Part shown: in pieces, positions 1 to 5,589 of the stretch
How the letters are laid out: each line of letters starts with the position of its first letter
Position numbering within the stretch: position 1 is the stretch's first letter
DNA from: CAZIUL01 sp964542475
Lineage (GTDB): Bacteria; Planctomycetota; B15-G4; CAYZWU01
Direction: 5' to 3'
Assembly (NCBI GenBank): GCA_964542475.1
Contig: CAZIUL010000111.1
Location: forward strand, 1-6,497
DNA length: 6,497 bases
The notes under the pieces: generated by a model
The model's database searches: none
Seen by the model: only the letters and a program-made list of their open reading frames with translations
What the model was told of the DNA's origin: nothing
Translations under genes and position numbers: made by a program

Positions 1-2480
1 CTCTTGAACTGCGAATCCGTTGCTTCTTCAAAGGTCATGCGCAGGTTTCCTATTCGGACCTCTGCGCCCGAACCAAGTGCAATTCCGCTTCCGAACGGGA
101 CCTTCTCGCCGTTCACCAGCAAAGACACCTCCTTTGCCGCAGGGCCTATCACAAAGCCGCAAGCCTGCCACTCCAGCACAGCGGCAAGCATTGGGACTTC
201 GCCTGTGTCCACTCGGATGGCCGCGCCTTTTCCCGATCCGATGAAAGCCCTGGATGGGACCATCACATAGGAATGGTTTTTCATGTCGCTCCGCCTGAGC
301 CTTATTGCTTCAGCCACTCCCCGCCTCCCAGACTTTCTGAAGATCCTGCACTCGAAAAGCACGCTGAAAGGGCTTTTTTTCGATGCAAGGCGGAACCTTT
401 CGAAACCTCCCAGTTCGATGCTTTTTCCCCTTGGCAGCAGTGTTTCCGTGCGCGCACCCGGTTTGTGCGCCGGTTCCAGCATGTATGTGCCGTTTGTGCT
501 CCTGAGATCCTGGAGCATAACGCTTTTGCGATCCCTGCTCAGCGTGATCGATGTGTGCTTCCTGCTGATGCACGTGTTGGTTTCGAACGAATTGGGGCTC
601 TCTGTGTCGCGGATGAGAAGTGGAGCTTTTCGCCCGATTTCGATGCACCATTCTCCGAAAACAAAACAGCTTCGCGGCCTGCTTTTCACACCTTCGCCGC
701 CATACCAGCTGAACCTTGCCCTTTTGACAAAGCGCATAGAGCCGGCGGCCTTTGTTTTGAGCCGCTCCGGTAGTCCGCAGCCAGGCGGGGGCGGCGCTTT
801 TTCGATGGGCAACCGGATCCAGGTCCCGCTGACCTCGACACCACCCCTGTCCGCTCCAACATATACGTCGCCGGCCATCACTTCCGCGTTGACCACCACG
901 GACTTTGCCGCGTCTTCCCCGACGTTTAATGTAAAAGTGCCGGTAGGGACTTTGAACCAGTTTCGTTTTTTTGCGGCATCCCTGTCAATATCTTCTTGAA
1001 TGCCCGCTCCGGCAGCCTTTTCGCTTTTTGTTTCGAGCTCGATGTCGCTCGAGCGGTAAAGCCCCGCCTGTTTGGGGATGAACGCGAAATCGATCGGCCT
1101 TTTTTCGCCTTTTTTCAAAAGCACGCCCGGAACCCCGCCGATGCTACCGGACCCTGAAAGATCCTGCGCCGCAAACTTGAGCCCGGTCACCGCCGGATCG
1201 ATCTTGCAGTGCAGCCGGTCGTCAGTCAGGTTCTCGATCTGCAGCCTGAGCAGGCAGCGCTTGTTTGCGGCGAACGGCGTGTCGGATGCAAGCCGGAGAG
1301 CCACGGGAATGCCCTGTTCCACGTTCCACGACGCCCCATCCGCAAGGAGCACTGACTCGGGGAGTTCTCCGCGGCATAACGCAGCCATGGTCCTGGGAGG
1401 CAGGCCGCCGGTCACCGGTACACCGATATGCATCAGCCCGCAAAGCACGGTCGCGGCAATACCGCTCTTGTCTGCACGCTCCCCATCACCCATCAGCAGC
1501 TTTTGTATGTGTTCCCGATCGAGGCTCAGCTTCCTTTCACGCACTTCCTGAGCGAACTCTGCTTTCAATCGCTGAAGGTCGAGCTTGTGTTCGAGGTTCA
1601 GCTTCTCCCTGGCCCTTGCTAACTCATGCTCCCGCTCCTCGTCGTTGGCCTCGCGCATCCTTTTCAGCGCGTCGATCTCTTCCTCGCGGAGGAGTTTCTC
1701 CTTTTCCGCTCTTGCGATCAAATCGAGCTCTTTTTTCTCTAGGACGTACCCGGCCTCCTTCTGCTCGGCTAGCGCATGAAGGAGCGCGTTGCGCGCATTC
1801 ACCCGCTTGGCAGCATCCCTTGAACGGCGACGGGCCATCTTGTCTTCAGCCCTACCTGCCTCGTGTCTGTCGAGCTCATCTGATGAAAAGGATGCGGTTT
1901 TCACGGACACGAGCTCTATTCCGAGATCCTCGAACAAAAGGGATGTCTGATCGATCACGGTTTGTTTCACCACGGACCGGAGGAGTTCCCCCGCATCCCT
2001 GAGCTCAAGCGCTTCCCTGGCCCTGGCAGCGGATTCGAGCGCGGATGCCATCGCTTGCGCTGCCTCGGCTTCCAAATCATCAAGCTTCCATTCGTCATTG
2101 CTTTCAAGCCTTGAAAAAAGGCGGCCCGGATTGGTGCAGCGGAGCACCATGCAGGTTTCGAGCCTGCCCTTGATCCCGTCCATGCACTGGGCCGGATCAA
2201 GCTTTATCTTCCACTGAAAGGGCGGCTCCAGGGCGAGGAGAAAGCAGACCGGCGATTTTGTGTCTATTCCGGAGGGAAGCTTCAGCCCGCCTTTTCCGTA
2301 ACTTCCAGGGTGAAGAAGATCGAGATGTGTTCCCTCCTTCGAGAAGATGAGGGCTTTTGTCCCTTCAGCCACGACAAACCCCTTCTTGCTCGCGTCATCG
2401 AGGCTGACAAAATCGACCTTTCTGCAGATCAAAGGGACTTTTAATGAAAATGTGTTTTCCGATTTTTTGAAAAGTGCCAT
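1..2480 (-). CDS. SPFH-like, coiled-coil and FHA domain protein (partial, C-terminus beyond left edge)
   Basis: The frame is open from the ATG at 2480-2478 to the left edge: 826 complete codons, no stop, so the C-terminus is missing. There is no signal peptide or membrane segment, so it is probably cytoplasmic. Domains by eye: residues about 20-205 look like an SPFH/Band-7 fold (FVVAEGTKALIF at 35-46, HPGSY at 57-61, GIELVSV at 187-193), without the usual N-terminal membrane anchor. Residues about 205-330 are a charged Lys/Glu/Arg-rich coiled coil. About 385-490 is an Ig-like beta region. About 560-572 is a proline-rich linker. About 605-700 is a canonical FHA domain: IGRK with R617, SRKH at 639-642, and DLRSTNGTY at 658-666. 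About 735-826 is a second FHA-like repeat (IGSGKG at 747-752, NGEKV at 790-794) lacking those key residues. FHA domains bind phosphothreonine, and a kinase gene lies at the other end of the operon. It is the last operon gene visible, 43 bp after the previous stop, with a weak AGGGTAGGG ahead of the ATG. FHA is near certain; the SPFH assignment is about two in three. Confidence 0.67.
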   Translation of the reverse strand, partial: MALFKKSENTFSLKVPLICRKVDFVSLDDASKKGFVVAEGTKALIFSKEGTHLDLLHPGSYGKGGLKLPSGIDTKSPVCFLLALEPPFQWKIKLDPAQCMDGIKGRLETCMVLRCTNPGRLFSRLESNDEWKLDDLEAEAAQAMASALESAARAREALELRDAGELLRSVVKQTVIDQTSLLFEDLGIELVSVKTASFSSDELDRHEAGRAEDKMARRRSRDAAKRVNARNALLHALAEQKEAGYVLEKKELDLIARAEKEKLLREEEIDALKRMREANDEEREHELARAREKLNLEHKLDLQRLKAEFAQEVRERKLSLDREHIQKLLMGDGERADKSGIAATVLCGLMHIGVPVTGGLPPRTMAALCRGELPESVLLADGASWNVEQGIPVALRLASDTPFAANKRCLLRLQIENLTDDRLHCKIDPAVTGLKFAAQDLSGSGSIGGVPGVLLKKGEKRPIDFAFIPKQAGLYRSSDIELETKSEKAAGAGIQEDIDRDAAKKRNWFKVPTGTFTLNVGEDAAKSVVVNAEVMAGDVYVGADRGGVEVSGTWIRLPIEKAPPPPGCGLPERLKTKAAGSMRFVKRARFSWYGGEGVKSRPRSCFVFGEWCIEIGRKAPLLIRDTESPNSFETNTCISRKHTSITLSRDRKSVMLQDLRSTNGTYMLEPAHKPGARTETLLPRGKSIELGGFERFRLASKKSPFSVLFECRIFRKSGRRGVAEAIRLRRSDMKNHSYVMVPSRAFIGSGKGAAIRVDTGEVPMLAAVLEWQACGFVIGPAAKEVSLLVNGEKVPFGSGIALGSGAEVRIGNLRMTFEEATDSQFK

Positions 2481-2523
2481 CCCTACCCTGTTCTCTTGCT
2501 CTTGAGTCCTGCCCGGCCGCGCG

Positions 2524-3759
2524 TCACGCTCCGGAAACGGTCCTGTTCCTCTCCTCCATCGTTCTTTTCACAACACCCAGGTTTTCTTTCGCTTCAAGGA
2601 GTTGTTCGATTACAGCGTCCGTGTCACCGGTTGCGGCTGACTCCTCGATTTTTTTCGCTGAAACCGCGGCTTTTTCAACGGCATCCGCTGTTTTGCCTTC
2701 CACGCGGGCTAAGCTGTCAAGCAGATCGTCAGGGAAAGGGGTTGCTGCCAGGCGGGTAGCAATACCTTCCTGGGAATCCCTGATCTTTGCCTCCAAGCCC
2801 GCGATCTCATCGCTTGTCGCGTTGATCCGCACTGCACGCTCGTCCCCGGGCGGGAGTGTCTTGATCGCGAGCCCAAGGCTGTTCCTGGCATGGGCAAGCC
2901 TCTCGGCTGTCTTGTTCCTGAAGCTTTTGTCAGCATTGAGTTGGCGTTTTATCGCGCGCTGGACATCTTCCTCCTTTCTGCGTCTTGCTGATTTTCGAAC
3001 CGAAACAAGGAGCGTTCCGAGGACGATGAGCGCGAGAAACCCGCTGCCGCATATACCCATGTAAAAGTACAGCTTTCGGTTCGTGATGCCGTGCTCGAAC
3101 AAGGTTTTTTTCCCGTTTCCGCTTTCAAGCGCCCATACCTGCTCTCCTGACTCGAGATCCACAATCCGGACCTCCTTGGCTTGAAGGGTTGCTCCTAACA
3201 TGTGTTCGGTGTATTCCAAACCACCGAGAAGCGCCGAGTTGAACACGGTTCTCACATGCGCGTATTCGGGAAGGGACCGCTCGTTGATCATATCCCCGTA
3301 CTTCAGCAGTTCGTTTAACTTCATATCGAGCTTTTCGCAGGCATTCGTGTCCTCGATCAGCACCAAACACTCTTTTTCCCGGGCGATCTCCTGAATCTCT
3401 GTTTGCAGCTCTATCCTGAGATCGAGCCCGTTTTCTCCATGCTTCAGTTCAAGGACCAGAAGGCGAATGCTGCCCTCCTCGTCGCCTTTTTCGCGGAGCC
3501 AGGCTTCCATGTCCCACTCACGGAGCTGCTTTTTTATTTCCTCGAAGAACTTCCCGTATACTTTTACCTTGTGGTCCGAGGAAACGATGTCCGTGATGCC
3601 TTCCTCTCCCCCCTCTTTGGGCAGGGACGGCTCTTCTCCTGCCCAGATCTTCAAGCAGAAAAGGCATGCAAGGACGAGCACCAGGCTACTGAAGGTAAGC
3701 GCGTACCGAGAAAACAGATGTCGCGGCATCTTATTTTTCCTCTTTGCTGCAGTATTCAT
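2524..3759 (-). CDS. Membrane protein: CsgG/FlgO/LpoB-like extracytoplasmic domain between two TM segments, helical cytoplasmic tail
   Basis: 411 residues from the longest start. A basic N-terminus is followed by a hydrophobic segment at about 20-39, which is either a membrane anchor or a signal peptide ending in KIWA|GEE. Residues about 41-228 should be extracytoplasmic. A second membrane segment lies at about 230-253, followed by RKSARRRKE (255-263), which places the C-terminus in the cytoplasm by the positive-inside rule. Residues 255-411 are charged and helical, rich in Ala, Glu, Lys and Arg. Within the loop, 97-213 follow a CsgG/FlgO/LpoB-like order: strand (IRLLVLEL, 98-105), helix, strand (CLVLIED, 131-137), helix, then VRIVDLESGEQVWALES (197-213), like the lipoprotein pattern of a strand, a Gly turn and a strand. 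The family call is inferred from pattern. The function is unknown; a link between envelope and cytoplasm is plausible. The start is ambiguous: M1 at 3759 overlaps the upstream gene by 29 bp and has GGAG 8 nt upstream. M11 at 3729 begins 1 bp after the upstream stop and has AGAGGA 8 nt upstream. Both fit. Confidence 0.55.
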   Translation of the reverse strand: MNTAAKRKNKMPRHLFSRYALTFSSLVLVLACLFCLKIWAGEEPSLPKEGGEEGITDIVSSDHKVKVYGKFFEEIKKQLREWDMEAWLREKGDEEGSIRLLVLELKHGENGLDLRIELQTEIQEIAREKECLVLIEDTNACEKLDMKLNELLKYGDMINERSLPEYAHVRTVFNSALLGGLEYTEHMLGATLQAKEVRIVDLESGEQVWALESGNGKKTLFEHGITNRKLYFYMGICGSGFLALIVLGTLLVSVRKSARRRKEEDVQRAIKRQLNADKSFRNKTAERLAHARNSLGLAIKTLPPGDERAVRINATSDEIAGLEAKIRDSQEGIATRLAATPFPDDLLDSLARVEGKTADAVEKAAVSAKKIEESAATGDTDAVIEQLLEAKENLGVVKRTMEERNRTVSGA

Positions 3760-5440
3760 CCAGTTTGCTCCACACGGAACCTTTTATGCTTTTGATAAGT
3801 GTATCAAGCGCGTTCATGCTCCCATTGTCGGCATCTCCCCCGAACGCTCCCTTTTCTTCACCCTTCAACAGCCCGGACGCGATGAGTGTACCTTCTCGAA
3901 GATCGATTATGTCGAGCCCTTGCCACACGGCCTGGGGATGCATGAAACCCTTTTCAGGTATCCTGATGCATACCTTTGCCACGCAGAGGAGGCGGCCTTT
4001 AAGATTGAACTGTTTTTTCAGGCGGTCTGCCGGGATGCCGAAAAGATCGCCGCTTTCAAGCCCTTCGTGCTCTCCAGCAGCGGATTCCGCATCGATGCAT
4101 GAGGCTGCAAGCCCATCCAGCAGTAGCTTCAATACTTTTTCTTCAAGGGCTTTTACACGGATTTCGGCGGCTTTTGCTCCTGTCACCTCGACTGCCGCGG
4201 CTACAAGTACGGTTTCCGTCTGGAAAGGGAGAAACGTCACTTTGCTATTCGTTTTTCTGATTCGGGCGGCATGTTCGGGCGGGAGCCCGTCATTTTCGAA
4301 GCGTTCCCTGTCTGGCAGCACTGTAAGATCAAGCGACAGGAGCTTCGAGCGGTTTTCATGTTCAACAACGGCTCGCAACATTCCGTGCGTATCCGTACGG
4401 CCCGATTCAGGGATTAAGCCATGTCCGTCCGAGACTTTTAGCATCAGGGGTACACCTCTGGCAGGAATTTTTTGGCGCTCGCTCCCTACCGCATCATCAA
4501 GAACCAGCTCCGCTTTGACCTCGATCCTAACCGGTTCAGACTCATCCGCGGGCAGGTATTTGCCTTGTTGAGAAACAGTGAACTCGATCGTTCCTGCAAC
4601 GGTTTCCATCCCGGTTTTTATGCGGTCCTCAATATCGTTCCTTTTTTCGCGGATTTTTTTTTCCGCGGGATGGTTGTTTACGAGGAAATACAGGGTGAAA
4701 AGCCTGTCGTTAAGGGACGGTGTTCTTTCCCAGAGCCTGGCGATCCTATCCCGCGTTTCCCTGAACCCGCTGAGCGCTTCCGGAACTTCACCGCGCCCAA
4801 GAGCTGCTTGGCCGCGCCCAAGCTCTGCTTCGATCTCGTCTGCCTCACCCGCAAGCTCTGCTGCCAGGTTGTTTGCGGCTTCTTTCCGGTTCATAACAGC
4901 CAGGATGTATAGTGTATTGCCTGCTTCGTCCCAGTGTTTTTCTCGAAAACCGCAGCCGTGAAGAACAGCTTCCGTTTTTTCGAAACACCGTGAATAAACA
5001 TCTTCGGTATAGGTGACCTTGTCGTCCTTTATGACTTCGCGCTGGTAATCATAAAACTCAGATTTGATGTGGTCTTTGATGTACTTGGAAACCGACGTTC
5101 TAGCGTCGGATCGCGCCCTTTCTACTAGCTTATCATCCCTATGACCCGTGGCTGAACCCGAGCCGGTGATGAACTTTTCCAAGGGGTATTCTTCAGGATA
5201 AGATCCGGTGTCGACCCAGGGAGGAAAAGGCCTTTGCGGGGGGGGATCATTGATTTCAATATTTGGAGGCGGCTCGTTTTGCGTCTGTTTAGTATCCACA
5301 TTCTTCCCGTGATCATCAAAAGCGCATGCGGGAAATGTAACAAACGCAACAGCGACAATTATGAGGGCTGTGCTTCGAGAGAGTGTTCGAAGGAACTTTG
5401 CACCCATTTTTACCACCCGATTAACGCATGTTTTTCCCAT
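3731..5440 (-). CDS. Exported LPP20/FlgT-N-like protein with Ig-like and CsgG/FlgT-like C-terminal domains
   Basis: 569 residues from the longest start; first gene of the operon. A basic N-terminus and hydrophobic core (about 24-37) end in PACA|FDD, a good signal peptidase I site after residue 40, so the product is exported. A proline-rich stretch covers 57-75. Residues 74-185 resemble the LPP20/FlgT N-terminal group: PPWVDTG, then ITGSGSATG (91-99), an Ala/Arg-rich helix, and a closing LYILAVMNRKEA (177-188). Residues 186-280 are helical and charged. About 285-405 look like an Ig-like beta domain (GVPLMLKVSDGHG, 329-341). About 408-563 look like a CsgG/FlgT-type alpha/beta domain: VLVAAAVEV, a long helix, then GLDIIDLREGTLIASGLL (508-525) and a final Ala/Leu helix. 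Homologues of these folds build outer-membrane-associated assemblies (FlgT, FlgP, CsgG), but no flagellar or curli gene is visible here. M12 (5407) may be the true start: GGTGG lies 5 nt upstream of it, it gives a compact signal peptide, and nothing like a ribosome site precedes M1. The exact role is unknown. Confidence 0.55.
   Translation of the reverse strand: MGKTCVNRVVKMGAKFLRTLSRSTALIIVAVAFVTFPACAFDDHGKNVDTKQTQNEPPPNIEINDPPPQRPFPPWVDTGSYPEEYPLEKFITGSGSATGHRDDKLVERARSDARTSVSKYIKDHIKSEFYDYQREVIKDDKVTYTEDVYSRCFEKTEAVLHGCGFREKHWDEAGNTLYILAVMNRKEAANNLAAELAGEADEIEAELGRGQAALGRGEVPEALSGFRETRDRIARLWERTPSLNDRLFTLYFLVNNHPAEKKIREKRNDIEDRIKTGMETVAGTIEFTVSQQGKYLPADESEPVRIEVKAELVLDDAVGSERQKIPARGVPLMLKVSDGHGLIPESGRTDTHGMLRAVVEHENRSKLLSLDLTVLPDRERFENDGLPPEHAARIRKTNSKVTFLPFQTETVLVAAAVEVTGAKAAEIRVKALEEKVLKLLLDGLAASCIDAESAAGEHEGLESGDLFGIPADRLKKQFNLKGRLLCVAKVCIRIPEKGFMHPQAVWQGLDIIDLREGTLIASGLLKGEEKGAFGGDADNGSMNALDTLIKSIKGSVWSKLDEYCSKEEK
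3738..3743 (-). promoter_or_regulatory. Putative ribosome binding site for the internal start (3729) of the two-TM protein
   Basis: On the minus strand AGAGGA lies 8 nt before the ATG at 3729-3727, within the last codons of the upstream gene, whose stop is at 3733-3731. A competing GGAG (3771-3768) lies 8 nt before the earlier ATG at 3759. Either arrangement implies translational coupling between the two genes. Confidence 0.5.
5413..5417 (-). promoter_or_regulatory. Putative ribosome binding site supporting the internal start (5407) of the first operon gene
   Basis: On the minus strand GGTGG sits 5 nt before the ATG at 5407-5405. The upstream ATG at 5440 is preceded by a TGATCCGTTGCA context with no purine-rich site. 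This supports starting the exported LPP20-like protein at its twelfth codon. Confidence 0.45.
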
Positions 5441-5452
5441 TGCAACGGATCA

Positions 5453-5458
5453 ATCATA
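5453..5458 (-). promoter_or_regulatory. Candidate -10 box for the minus-strand operon
   Basis: On the minus strand TATGAT (5458 down to 5453) matches the -10 consensus at 5 of 6 positions. The -35 position 17 bp upstream is poor (CTTTCA). If used, transcription would begin near 5446, only a few bases before the first ATG at 5440. That would favour translation from the second ATG at 5407. Low confidence. Confidence 0.25.
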
Positions 5459-5512
5459 CAAAATCGGTTCTGGAATGAAAGTGAAATAGCGGCACAATGG
5501 ATAGTGATAGTT

Positions 5513-5541
5513 TTGTCAGATCGCTTTTTTCCTGGAATAGT
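5513..5541 (+). promoter_or_regulatory. Candidate sigma-70-type promoter for the kinase gene
   Basis: TTGTCA (5513-5518) matches the -35 consensus at 5 of 6 positions. A spacer of 17 bp leads to AATAGT (5536-5541), which matches the -10 consensus at 4 of 6. Transcription would start near 5548, about 40 bp before the kinase ATG. This is plausible by spacing and position only. The organism's own promoter consensus is not known. Confidence 0.4.
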
Positions 5542-5575
5542 TACATTCTTTGTTGTTCAATCGAATGCTCTTGAG

Positions 5576-5581
5576 AAGGAG
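5576..5581 (+). promoter_or_regulatory. Ribosome binding site of the kinase gene
   Basis: AAGGAG, 8 nt before the ATG at 5590, inside the longer AGAAGGAG (5574-5581). It is the strongest Shine-Dalgarno match in the window and fixes the start that includes the zinc ribbon. Confidence 0.85.
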
Positions 5582-5589
5582 ATTGTTAG

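Larger units (their letters stand above)
5441..5589. promoter_or_regulatory. Divergent intergenic region between the operon and the kinase gene
   Basis: This 149 bp AT-rich stretch is the only substantial non-coding DNA in the window. The genes on both sides read away from it, so it should hold both promoters. It contains several ATAG units around 5486-5540 and the repeat CTGGAAT at 5470-5476 and 5532-5538. These might be operator-like, but they are short enough to be chance. No strong hairpin or riboswitch was recognised. Confidence 0.75.

Noticed and set aside
283..999. Plus-strand open frame of 238 codons
   Set aside because: It lies antisense to the FHA part of the minus-strand protein, whose motifs are clear. 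The translation is Ser/Pro/Leu-rich with no recognisable motif.
1265..2002. Plus-strand open frame of 245 codons
   Set aside because: Antisense to the coiled-coil region; the Arg/Pro/Ser-rich low-information translation is typical of a shadow frame.
2481..2523. GC-rich 43 bp gap considered as a terminator or internal promoter
   Set aside because: There is no stem followed by a T run on the minus strand and no -35/-10 pair. It reads as a simple intra-operon spacer.
2474..3064. Plus-strand open frame of 196 codons
   Set aside because: Antisense to the two-TM protein; the Ser/Ala/Leu-rich translation mirrors the Ala/Glu/Arg codons of the real gene.
3655..3681. Lipobox-like VLAC in the first hydrophobic segment of the two-TM protein
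   Set aside because: The hydrophobic run continues after the Cys (LFCLKIWA), unlike a mature lipoprotein N-terminus, so an anchor or ordinary signal peptide is more likely.
3744..4571. Plus-strand open frame of 275 codons
   Set aside because: Antisense to the exported LPP20-like gene; very Ser-rich with no domain pattern.
5321..5335. Possible lipobox (FPAC) in the exported LPP20-like protein
   Set aside because: Phe-Pro at the -3 and -2 positions fit poorly. The ACA|FDD site for signal peptidase I is better, although a lipoprotein cannot be fully excluded.
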